Shown here: positions 1 through 8,064 of the stretch, one piece after another
How positions within the stretch are numbered: position 1 is the stretch's first letter
How the letters are laid out: the number at the start of each line of letters is the position of its first letter
Program-made: the position numbers and the translations under genes
The notes under the pieces: model-generated
Told to the model about the DNA's origin: nothing
Seen by the model: the letters and a program-made list of their open reading frames with translations, nothing else
The model's database searches: none
Source: Acanthamoeba castellanii str. Neff
Taxonomy: Eukaryota; Discosea; Longamoebia; Acanthamoebidae
Length of the DNA: 23,110 nucleotides
Assembly (NCBI RefSeq): GCF_000313135.1
Contig: NW_004457486.1
Location: forward strand, 4,710-27,819
Direction of reading: 5' to 3'

Positions 1-86
1 ATGTCCTGGACCAGCAGTGACTCTGGATTGAAGGTATAGGACTTGTTTGCTTGACTGATGAAGATGGTGTAGAGGCCTGTATGAGT

Positions 87-190
87 ATTGTGTATGTGTA
101 TGTGATGAGTTGTCAGCATATTTCTAAAAAGGAGTAAGCTGTGGAAGGGGTAATGAAGAGCAATAAGTCATTGTGTATGTGTATGTGATG
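87..190. repeat. Pair of 21-bp direct repeats
   Basis: The same 21 bases, made of TGTATG-like steps, occur at 87-107 and again at 170-190. They are 83 bp apart, with unrelated sequence between them. No gene is recognised in 1-240. A short open stretch from base 1 (ATG TCC TGG ...) ends at a TAG at 37-39 and could be the end of an exon from a gene to the left, but nothing supports this further. Confidence 0.5.
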
Positions 191-244
191 GAATGTACCA
201 TTGTGTTGGTCCCCACTGGCACTCAGGGCCTGGGACCCCAACCC

Positions 245-500
245 CGACCGCCGACCCCGCTGACAGCCTTCGCCTTCTTCTTTCGCCTCCTCCTTCTTCG
301 CCTAAGGTCTCTCTCTCTCTCTCGTCGTCGTCGTCGTCTCTCTCCCCCCTCGACTCGACTTCGGCCGATAGGGAGAGAGGGGTTTTTACCCCCCGAGCCG
401 GCCGTTTTTCGGTTTTCGTTTTTTCGACCTGGCTTCTCCGTCCCTTTTCCTACCCCCCTGTTTTTCTTTCCCTTTTCCTCTCCTTCCTTCCTCTGTACTT
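245..500. repeat. Pyrimidine-rich low-complexity tract
   Basis: The + strand is almost entirely C and T here, with CTCT runs, a short (CGT)n run near 325-340, and T or C homopolymers near 385-480. Open frames across it (173-502 and 193-573) translate to Ser/Pro/Phe/Leu-rich text of low complexity and are not taken as genes. The tract runs into an A-rich stretch with an AATAAA at 573-578, so it could be the 3' end of a transcript or of a retroposed element. That reading is inference. Confidence 0.55.
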
Positions 501-584
501 AGTGTTTTCTTCGTCTCCTCTGGCCAAGGCAGCAGTTATGCCTGGCATTGTGTTTATTTGTCAAAAAATGTAAATAAAAACAAA

Positions 585-600
585 TTAACCCTAACCCTAA
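585..600 (+). repeat. Short interstitial telomere-type repeat (CCCTAA)n
   Basis: Bases 585-600 read TTAA followed by two perfect CCCTAA units, directly after an A-rich stretch with an AATAAA at 573-578. TTAGGG-type repeats are the usual telomere repeat of many eukaryotes. The C-rich orientation on + would fit a chromosome end to the left. Two units can also arise by chance, so this may be a relic of a telomere or insertion site, or no more than a coincidence. Confidence 0.45.
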
Positions 601-717
601 GTGACACTTGCACATCAGGATGGCCTTCATTCCCTCTAGCAGGGGCCAACTGACTTTCAAAGACAGTCCTTCCTACAGGAGAGGAGCCTCACCACCATGT
701 GCAGGCAGAGCATGACA

Positions 718-785
718 ATACTCAATAAATACAAAGGATGGAATTCTGCTTATACTCAATAAATACAAAGGATGGAATTCTGCTT
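718..785 (+). repeat. Perfect 34-bp tandem duplication
   Basis: A 34-bp unit at 718-751 is repeated exactly at 752-785 with no spacer. The unit contains an AATAAA-type string (CTCAATAAATAC) and a GAATTC site. It lies in the non-coding stretch 601-996, upstream of the glycoprotein gene that starts at 997. The identity of the two copies suggests a recent event. An AT-rich patch at about 815-865 just downstream could serve as a core promoter. Confidence 0.85.
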
Positions 786-996
786 GTTACTTTGTGTGGT
801 GAATAGTCAATGGAATTTTAAAATAATGAGAGATCTCTGCGTTTTACATTAAATTGTAAATTAACATGTGGTGCAACTCCAATAGAGCAACCTACCTCTT
901 TGCACACCCTTTCCACTTGAGGGAGACTCTGTCTCTGTTTCACCCTGAGTTGTTTGACGACCACCAGTGCTGGCAGTCTACAGCCTCAATGACACC

Positions 997-2455
997 ATGG
1001 TGCTCAAGGCGCGTGGGCGAGGGAGCTGCAGCCAAGTTACTGCTGGTGTCATAGCCATCATGGCAATAACCATGGCTATGAGCACCATGGTATGGTGGAC
1101 CACAGTGTGCCTCTTTCGCTTCAAATATAATCTACTTAATAATTACACAAAAAACAAACAACTTGTGGTCAGGTTGATGCATGGGTGTGGTGGCAAGTGT
1201 GGACAGGCAGATCATCAGGCCCCTTCGCCCCTGGTCTCAACTACAAGGTGGGTTTTGACATCTCCTCTGGCAGGACAGACCTCAACTTGCTCTGGCCAGA
1301 CCTGTCCTGCTTCGCCAATGTCACTGTGCACATGTGCATCTATGACCTCTACCTGCAGGCAAGCTGTGTCATTGATCCTCCTGCCCTCAGGCAGACATTG
1401 CTGTGGCTCATGAACTTTGTTCCAGAGACAGCTGTTCTTGTGCAGGCCAACCTCACAGTGACACTGACTGACACCAACACCAACATGACAATTGGTGACT
1501 TCACATTCCTGATCAGCACCAACTGGTTTGGTGAGCACAACTTCACCCTCACCTTCTCCCTCCCACCTTCTTCAGATGGGAGAAGGTGCCACCACCACCA
1601 CATGTGTCACTCAACATGCCAGCCCTCAACTACACATGCCAGTGGACCACCATTGTCGACTCTGGAGCTGTGGACAACGCTACCATGATGGAGAGGAAGA
1701 CAATCATGCTCACAGCACCAGCCAGACGCCACTGGCAGGTGCTCTTGTGCACAGTGCCAGCATTTGACATGCACTTGCCAGTAGGCACTGAGTTTGTCAT
1801 GGCCTTCCACTACCACAAGTCTGGCTGGCTGTTGCAGCCAGCCCTTGACAGCCCCCCATGGGCTGCCACACCCTCACTTATCACCAGTTTCAAGGCTCCC
1901 AGCAGGCAGGTATGCATGAAGGCAGGCCAGCAGTTGCAGTTCAAGGGTTTCTTCCTCCCCTCACACCTCTACTTCTGCACCTTCAAGATGTCAACACCCA
2001 ACATCAGTCTCCATCAGGTGATCAATGAGCGCCACCAACAGCCCCTGTCAGCAACAGTGCTGGAGTGCCCATTGCCCAGTGATTGGTATCCTCCCAAGGT
2101 CATTGACATGATCATCATCAGCCACATCCACATGTGGGACATCACATGCAGCGTCTTCCATGGACCCATGGTGGCCAAGTTCAACATGTCCTTCACCATG
2201 GCCCAGACATGTGACAACATCGTACCACCACCATCAGAGGACTGGACACAGGCCATCATTGGAATGGGCATGGCGCTGATGGGCATCTGTCTGTTGGGTC
2301 TGGCGGCCAGTCTCATGGTGGTCATCTGGGTGCGTTGGCGTGGTGGAGGTACCACCAACTTGGTTGGTGGCCAGCATGTGTACAACCAACTGGTGGATGG
2401 CGATGAACTGTTGGAGAGAGGCAAGACCCATGATGTCTCCTTGCCACTCGAGTAA
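997..2455 (+). CDS. Spliced single-pass membrane glycoprotein, family not recognised
   Basis: A three-exon model (997-1089, 1173-1530, 1623-2455) gives 427 residues. Intron 1 (GTATGG...TCAG, 83 bp) and intron 2 (GTGAGC...CCAG, 92 bp) both keep the frame. For intron 1, donors at 1096 and 1105 also keep it; for intron 2 the frame must change somewhere in 1531-1622. An N-terminal hydrophobic stretch (VTAGVIAIMAITMAMSTM) looks like a signal peptide or anchor. The long ectodomain is rich in Cys and N-glycosylation sequons (NVT, NLT, NMT, NYT, NAT, NIS, NMS) and has a beta-rich, IPT/Ig-like feel, which is only an impression. A membrane helix is encoded at about 2252-2335. The cytoplasmic tail carries YNQL (2381-2392) and DGDELL (2396-2413), which match tyrosine-based and acidic-dileucine endosomal sorting motifs. 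No enzyme motif was seen. Confidence 0.6.
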
Positions 2456-2469
2456 TGGCCATGAACTCT

Positions 2470-3534
2470 ACCTGATCCTTCTAGTTTTTCCAAATAGAGA
2501 CATGAAACAGCACCCATGGGCAAAGTGGCGCAGACAGCATCCCCTGCAGCAAAGTCGTCTTCCTGCATTTTGGCTTTGATTTCCTCTTGGTCATCAATCC
2601 TGCCTTACATCCCCATTGCTGTTCTTGGTGGGACCTTCAATGGGGTTGAGTGGCACAAAGTAGACAAGAACACCCTTGAGGCAGACAGTGGGCTCCTCAC
2701 AGATTCCTTTGTGGTCATCTCCAGTGGTGGGCGCATTGATGCATAGAGCTCTCTCCTGTAACCCACTCTGCCAAGGTGTCCTCATCCACAGCAGCCATGA
2801 ATCCATGACAACCTCTTTGAGTCCATCACCCTCTGGGACAGAGTACATCTTCTCACTGGGGATGGGCAGCACTCACTCCAGTGAGAGGCAGTCATCTCTT
2901 TTCAATAAGTTCTCATATCAGGCTTTGACAATGCGCACAATGCCCAAGCAGATGTGTTTGTAGAGTGCCTGGCTTAAGACTGTTGGCAGTGGGTTGTATG
3001 GCTGGTCACTGTGGTGAAGGCGACGAAGCAGGCTGATAATGGTCTTCTGCTCTGTGCAGTTGTAGAACACACCTGCTGAGGGGTCTTTGGCAGCAGTGAC
3101 AGCCAAGAACAACAACTGAATGGCCTCCACGGCTTCAAGTTGCACTTCAACCTGCTTGAGTGTGGGCATGAGCACAGCCTGCAAGACATCAACCTCTTCC
3201 TTGAATTGCTGGCACTGCTGCTTTACCTTGTTGGTAAAGGCAGCAAACCTCTTGCTGAGTTGAGTGATGGGCCACATGAGGGTGTCATGCTCTCCACACA
3301 AGTGCTTCTTTGTGGCTTTCAGTTCTTCCATCTTGCATCAAAGTCCAACAAGGCAGTGGCAGTGAAGGTAGAGATGTGCCAGTCAGTCTTGATGATTGTG
3401 TTCCCTCCCTCTTCGCTGACCCTTCTGTCTGAGTGCAGCATAACCCTGACCACCTCATGCTTTCCATTGGTTTTTGTCAGCAGAACACTCACCAATGCTT
3501 GGATGGCACCGCCAAAACAGAAACTAGCATTCAA
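2470..3534 (-). pseudogene. Broken gene for a helical, coiled-coil-like protein
   Basis: Reading leftwards, one frame (3534-3319) looks coding: CFGGAIQALVSVLLTKTNG, then a segment ending LLDFDA. At about 3319-3331 the coding signal moves to the next frame, beginning MEELKATKKHL. It continues through a charged helical stretch (TQLSKRFAAFTNKVKQQC) to LGIVRIVKA. In-frame TGA codons then lie at 2918-2920 and 2873-2875, yet sensible sequence resumes each time and runs to 2594. A GTAAGG donor near 2606 could join to EDDFAAGDAVCATLPMGA at about 2565-2470, tail to tail with the + strand glycoprotein gene. No family is recognised. One frameshift and two stops suggest a pseudogene, but sequencing errors or missed introns could contribute. 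Confidence 0.45.
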
Positions 3535-3703
3535 GGGCCAAGGGGTTCATTGCCACTTGCCACACCATAAAGTTCAACAGAAGTCACATGTCTTTTCAGC
3601 CATTCTCCACCAACAAGGTCAAGCCCTCCACCTGATACCATTGCAACAATGTCCCACCCCACTGACGATGCCCTCACCTTTGATGCCCAGCACTGAGTGA
3701 GCA

Positions 3704-3856
3704 ATGGACCTTCCAGGTCCACAGGACGTCCTTGAGTCCTGCCCTGATGAGGAGTGCATGGAATGTGGGTGCTTGGCTTGCCCCCATGGCAAGCCCCTGC
3801 ACTTCCACCATGACAACTGCCCAGCATGCTGGTCAGTGCAGGTCTCCTCTGCCTGA
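3704..3856 (+). other. Small Cys/His-rich open frame (50 codons)
   Basis: An ATG at 3704 opens a 50-residue frame ending in TGA at 3854-3856. Its middle carries CMECGCLACPHGK followed by HFHHDNCPACW, a spacing of Cys and His like a zinc-binding RING or B-box fragment. No neighbouring exon could be joined to it. It lies opposite possible coding sequence on the other strand. It may be a relic exon or a chance frame. Confidence 0.25.
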
Positions 3857-4434
3857 AATGATATAACCACTGCTGTGCTCTTGCATGCTGTTGTCCAAGT
3901 AGGATGGCCAGCAATTAAAGACAGCCCTTCCTTTTGTTCCCCCAAGTAATGAACCATCCACCCTACTCTGGCTCAAAACTGTCTGTCCCTTTTGAGACTC
4001 ATGGGTTTGGGCAGAAGACAGGAATTCCACTCCCACCTGGCACACCAAGATGCTGGGAGAGTGCTGCCAAATGTCTTGGGCAGCTGAGTGAGTCACCAAT
4101 GAGCCACCAGGTCGCTGCTCACCTTTGTTGATGCCAGTTATAATACAAGTCACCAGCACAGCCATACTTTTTTTTGGTTTCATGAGTCCTTCTCCTTCTT
4201 GTTGCCATGGACTCAGAGTTGTGGGAGAAGGCCTTGCTGGGCAGCTGAGTACATGGTTGAGGGCTGTGAAGGAGGGTGAGGACATGGGGTAAGACGCAGG
4301 GGTCATTGTCAAATACAAGGTTGATGGCATTGGCACACTTGGACCTTTTTGAATTAATAATAATTAATCTGGTATGTTGGGAATGTGAAACCAAGTTGAC
4401 ATATTTCCATGTGATGTGGCTCACCAGTGGTTGT
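3857..4434 (-). other. Possible exon pieces, gene not assigned
   Basis: On the - strand, about 4350-4200 gives a coding-like stretch (SKCANAINLVFDNDPCVL, then LLHSPQPCTQLPSKAF). It is preceded by an A-rich acceptor-like sequence, and a GTGAGC donor-like site follows near 4125. These pieces may belong with the broken gene at 2470-3534 or with the fragments at 4435-5396. No domain is recognised and no complete exon could be closed. Confidence 0.25.
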
Positions 4435-5396
4435 TCAATCAAGACCAGCCACCCACAGTTCATGTAGAAAGCAAGCAAGGAACTCATAGACAATGCAAAG
4501 AAGAACTACTGCTGCTACTATTGTGAAGGCCAGCCTTGGTCTCCAACTTCTCTTCCACTCTGTAATCCTCTGACCCCTGATGGATGAAAAAACACACAGT
4601 CAATGGCTCAAACATAATATGTGGCATGCAGGTGATGCTGGTTTATTTGGCCTGGTCACTCAGCACCAAGCCCCCTGTGCCCCTTGTGGTGGGGTATGTT
4701 GCAGCTTGAACTGGAGGAAGATGGGGACTGGGTGAAGTAGAGGACTGAGTTGTTGTGGAGGTTGGATCAAAATGGCACCAAACAAGACCCCCAGGACTTG
4801 GCAGCAACCTCATGGGCGCAGAAGATGATGAAGACCATGGAAGCACACTTGGTGGAGCTGCTGGTGGGTTTTGAGAAGCTGGTCAACAGGAAAAGGTTCC
4901 TTGTCCCAGTCCTCTTGGTCAGTGAGGTTCAATCCATACAGTAGGTTGAGAATTGCAAGAGCTGAGCAATGTTATTCCAGAATAAGTCAGTGAGCAGTTA
5001 TTATTTTTATTTCAGAAAAAAAAGCAACTGTGGAGTTGGCAAAGTACATGAGTCAAAGGAGACTGGCAGTGTGTTGTCCTTCACACCTGTCCTGGTGAAC
5101 CTGCATGAGCTGGTAGCAGGGGTTGAGGCTCTGAATGTTGATCTTTCTGAGCTTGTGCATCATGTCCTCCTTGAGAGCTTGTGTCCACTCATAGACTATA
5201 TATCTGTAAGGCCCTCCCTCTGTTTCTGTGTTGCACTCTTGGCATGCATGCCCATCCTGAGGTCACCCCCCACCCATCAGTCCTACATGTGCAACAACAT
5301 TGTCAGCACCCAAAATATGTTGTGGTCAAACATTGACTGGTGTTCATTCTGGGAATTGGAGACAGACATGACAGGATGTGTCAGCCTGACACCCCA
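4435..5396 (-). pseudogene. Multi-exon gene pieces with a membrane helix, family not recognised
   Basis: Two segments join cleanly. Exon 5396-5287 (including EHQSMFDHNIFWVLTMLLH) is followed by an 83-bp intron (GTAGGA...TTACAG, 5286-5204). Exon 5203-5053 then reads YIVYEWTQALKEDMMHKL and ends QHTASLL with a TGA. The matching phases are good evidence that this strand is coding. Further left, 4956-4810 reads AILNLLYGLNLTDQEDWDKE and ends LLRP-stop. At 4572-4435 there is a hydrophobic helix (LAFTIVAAVVLLCIVYEFL) flanked by charged residues and ending ...AGLD-stop. Each piece ends in its own stop, so either introns before those stops were missed or the gene is broken. The product would be helical and probably membrane-bound. 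Confidence 0.4.
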
Positions 5397-5514
5397 GAGA
5401 AGGTATGATCAAGTCCTTTGTGATTCATTGAGAGCATGACTTCCACTTCTCTCTTTTGTTAAATCACCAACCCATTAAATTACAACATTTATTGTGTGCA
5501 AAGGAGTACACAGG

Positions 5515-5574
5515 CAAGAAACCAGTCACAACAAGAGCTAGCAACAACTGATGTGCACAAGAAACCAGTCACAA
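5515..5574. repeat. 17-bp direct repeat pair
   Basis: The string CAAGAAACCAGTCACAA occurs at 5515-5531 and again at 5558-5574. Both copies lie in the AT-richer stretch between neighbouring - strand fragments. No function is apparent. Confidence 0.6.
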
Positions 5575-5740
5575 AAATCCTCTACTGTTGAAGAGAGCAC
5601 CAACTGGCTCTGGAGGTCATCAAGATGCTTGCATAGGCGTCTGATGTGCAAAAAGTTGTAGATGAAGGTACATGCAACAAACCAAGCATAAAAGACACAA
5701 AAGCAATTTATTGGCCAAGAAGCCAGGTCAGGCTAAAGCA
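5538..5740 (-). other. Possible C-terminal exon with a hydrophobic segment
   Basis: An open - strand frame reads NCFCVFYAWFVACTFIYNF, then LCKHLDDLQSQLVLSSTVED, and ends ISCC with a TAG at 5540-5538. An AATAAA on the same strand lies at 5493-5488, about 45 nt after the stop, as expected for a 3' end. There is no in-frame ATG. It overlaps the likely 3' UTR of the Cys-rich gene upstream. It may be the last exon of a membrane protein or a chance frame. Confidence 0.3.
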
Positions 5741-5820
5741 CACTGCGACTGACAGTTGGAAGGCAGCTGCCAAGTGGACGCTGGAACAACAGTTGAGAAG
5801 TTGGAGAACTGCACCACCAC

Positions 5821-6312
5821 TTAGCTGCCCCAGAGAACAATACCCAAGGGTTGGCCCAGGCTCATGCAAACTGAAATGGCACTGGCAACAGTCCAGAGAT
5901 CGCCCATGACACCACCAATCTTGCATGACCCAGAGTAACAAGCAGTTTGGAGTGAGCAGAGCAGGTTGAAGGAATCACATGGGGTGCAGCAGATGCAGTA
6001 CAACTTGCCACAGCAACCATTTACACAGCCCATCTGTGAACACTGGCCCCAGCCATAGTAGCTAAAGGTTGAATCATTGCTGCTGCACAGGTAGATCTGG
6101 TTGAGGCCATTGGCACCAGCCCAGAGCGTGTTGGTGGTATTGGGGGAGCTGGAGTCAATGAACACACGGCCAGAGGTGATGTTGGGCTGGTACCAGTCAG
6201 AGGGGGAGAAGAAGTTGGCGCTCCACATGTAGATGTTTGCCAGAGGCAATGGCGCCGCAGCAGCTAGCAAAGCCAAGGACAGAGCGAGTAGAGCAAGTCA
6301 CATAGAGCACAT
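5821..6312 (-). CDS. Small secreted Cys-rich protein, TGA in the signal peptide
   Basis: From the ATG at 6312-6310 the frame is Met-Cys-Ser-Met, then TGA (6300-6298). It then continues open to a TAA at 5823-5821 (164 codons in all). The text after the TGA is a typical signal-peptide core (LALLALSLALLAAAAPLPLA). The mature part begins NIYMWSANFFSP and carries sequons NIT, NTT and NDS and a dense Cys cluster (QCSQMGCVNGCCGKLYCICC). A TATA-like TATTTA lies at 6362-6357, about 45 nt upstream of the ATG, and an AATAAA at 5712-5707. Promoter, start and polyadenylation signal are therefore well placed, and only the TGA breaks the gene. A nonsense allele, a sequencing error or readthrough are all possible. 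No family is recognised. Confidence 0.55.
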
Positions 6313-6356
6313 GGCCGCAGGTTGTGGTAAGAAGCCGGGTAGCTGGAGGGTAGGCC

Positions 6357-6362
6357 TAAATA
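6357..6362 (-). promoter_or_regulatory. TATA-like box of the Cys-rich protein gene
   Basis: TATTTA on the - strand, about 45 bp upstream of the ATG at 6312. The spacing fits a TATA element with a start site near 6330. There is no experimental support. Confidence 0.35.
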
Positions 6363-6564
6363 CACCTGCTGAAGCAGTCCATTGGTCCCGATAGGTCTGG
6401 TCGGGGAGCCAATGGCAGCGTTTTTGCGAAGTGGAAGAAAAAGAACCGAATGTGGAAGAAATTGTACAATGATGCCCAAGCCCACCCTGTCATAACGTCT
6501 CGAAGGAGGATGCTGGCGTTCATCGGAGTGGGCGTCGCACGACGCCAATGCAAAACGACCCGGT

Positions 6565-6747
6565 TGGGACATCGACATTGCCATTGAAATCCAGTTTGGT
6601 GAGAAGATCGGCATAGGTGGGGAGATAGACAAGGCCAAGTGGTGTGGCACTGACGTCGCCGTCAAGCTGTTTACTGCTAGAAGACCGTCGATGACAAGAC
6701 CGCGCTCGTGGATGCGGTCATCGCTGGCATGTCATCGGCTGCTCTGA
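6565..6747 (+). pseudogene. Relic of a TKL-type kinase ATP-binding loop
   Basis: The + frame reads WDIDIAIEIQFGEKIGIGGE, then IDKAKWCGTDVAVKLF, before losing similarity and stopping at TGA 6745-6747. This matches the start of receptor-type TKL kinases as found in the large receptor at 9412-14482: a W-D-x-D lead, an E-x-x-x-G-E-x-I-G strand, the Gly loop, and the VAVK lysine. The loop is shortened, since a canonical GxGxFGxV would need about two more residues between G-I-G-G and E-I-D. Nothing resembling the rest of a kinase follows. It is a fragment left by duplication or rearrangement. Confidence 0.7.
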
Positions 6748-7440
6748 TAGCGCTTCTGGTACATTGGCTGTTGCCATCAACGCTGCCAGCAGGAGCCACT
6801 TCTCCACTTTCTTTGCCTGTCTCCAGATCATCGATATCCGTTCCTTCGCACCCCCCCCCCATTGACAATGGCGCCTGCCAGCAGACAGGATGCTGCTCGT
6901 GTCTACGAGGCATCGTGGCAGCTCCTGAGGCCAGTCACATCAGCTTCCCAATAAATAAGTGGCTTGTCTTCGGCAGTTAATGTAATTATGCCCAGTTTGT
7001 GGCGCTCCACCCATACATCCCGGCACGCACCAGTTAAAGGCGTGCATCCCCGCTCGTGACGAAGACGATTACGCCGCCCGGCAGGCCTTCTTCCCGTCAA
7101 TCGTTGGACGACGTAACTGTTACTGTGGTACTCAGCCCTCTCTTGTCTTGCACTTGCCTACGACTCGACACCTCATTTCGTACCGTGCGTGTCGTGGGCC
7201 GTGGGCCGGTGTGTTGCAGGAGATCGGAGTCGGGATAGTAAAGGACGGAGTAGGCGGGCAACGAGGCGATGAGGAAGGGTAAGATGATTGCATCACCTTA
7301 AAATGGTCAATGCCTTCGACTTTTACCACTCCTCCACACGTACCCACCACACGGCATCTGCAGAGCTCGGTGCCTGTATGGCACGGCGGTCGTGGCGACG
7401 ACCTGGCGACGGAAGGAGAATACACAAATGTTGTACTTAC
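6748..7440. other. No gene recognised
   Basis: This stretch holds a run of ten C at 6851-6860 and an AATAAA at 6950-6955 on +. The open frames look like random GC-rich translations. I looked on - for the MnmA/TRMU sequence expected to follow the exon at 7441-7560 (an EYW...VF then TPNPD...CN motif) and did not find it. Confidence 0.4.
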
Positions 7441-7560
7441 TTGTGCTGAGGAATCTGCAGCTGCGTGCAGACCTTCTTCGCGTCAGCAAAGCCCTCGTCT
7501 GCTCGACACCACCAGTGAACACTGTGCCTGTGCACCTGTGGGTCCCAGTTCAGCCTCTTG
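7441..7560 (-). pseudogene. Isolated exon of a tRNA 2-thiouridylase (MnmA/TRMU) gene
   Basis: The - strand, bounded by an acceptor-like GGGCAG before 7560 and a GTAAGT donor at 7440-7435, reads RLNWDPQ followed by a segment with C-R-A-D, D-A-K-K-V-C, L-Q-I-P and a closing His. MnmA and mitochondrial TRMU have N-W-[DE], then C-T-A, D-A-x-x-V-C, L-x-I and His in the same order and spacing. The enzyme thiolates the wobble uridine of tRNAs for Lys, Glu and Gln. The SGGVDS ATP-pyrophosphatase motif expected upstream is not intact: a PGGASS-like text at about 7640 is only suggestive. The TPNPD/CN segment expected downstream is absent. It looks like a single exon stranded by rearrangement. Confidence 0.6.
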
Positions 7561-7923
7561 CTGCCCGCAGGTCGAACCGGTCTGGACCTTCTCCTCTGCG
7601 ACCAGATTGTGCGACCTCTTCACGCTCGACGCACCGCCAGGGCTCCTCGGTTCAAGGGTACCGTGATGCATCATTTCCCTCCCACGGATTCGTGTTTTAA
7701 GTGGCGATCATCGGGATGAACTGGTTCAATGCTGCGAGTGATTGGCGAGTATTCCCACCTCAATGCACTGTGAACTGGCCACGGGGGAAACAGGGGGATG
7801 GGCGCTTACGTGAGTGGTTGCATAGCCGCAGTGGACCTGTTACACACACCGGGCCTCCTCTATTTTTGGTAGATCGCTCCTTGCTCCAAGCCCATTCGTC
7901 GCGCTGTGGCAACCCAAATTGTG

Positions 7924-7983
7924 ATTGGCTGTCCTTGCGCTACCTCCACCTGCCAATAGCCCGTGCCCCAGCGTCAATAAATA
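7924..7983 (+). promoter_or_regulatory. Promoter elements of the RidA-like gene
   Basis: An inverted CCAAT (ATTGG) lies at 7924-7928, a direct CCAAT at 7953-7957 and a TATA-like AATAAATA at 7976-7983. The last is 81 bp upstream of the ATG at 8065, which allows a 5' UTR of about 50 nt. The A/C-rich sequence just before the ATG (ending CAACAAG) looks like a normal eukaryotic leader. Confidence 0.45.
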
Positions 7984-8064
7984 CCACCAAGCGTTCTGGC
8001 CAGAACACTACAATTACCAACCACCACCACCATAAACACACACCTAAAAGCAAGCACCAACAAG

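Noticed and set aside
173..573. Overlapping open frames in the pyrimidine-rich tract
   Set aside because: Ser/Leu/Phe/Pro text produced by CT repeats, with no domain or codon signature.
718..785. Possible CRISPR-like repeat
   Set aside because: Only two copies, with no spacer, in a eukaryotic setting.
1531..1575. 45-bp GTGAGC...TTCAG intron in the left glycoprotein gene
   Set aside because: The sites look good, but 45 is a multiple of three and leaves the reading in the wrong frame for the second half. The 92-bp option to 1622 restores the frame.
4915..4945. tRNA T-arm-like GGTTCAATCC
   Set aside because: The flanks cannot form the T stem and no acceptor or anticodon arm was found.
2873..6300. 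TGA read as Trp throughout the left region
   Set aside because: Three TGA codons inside coding-like sequence are too few, and other coding-like pieces nearby appear to end at TGA. TGG is used normally for Trp.
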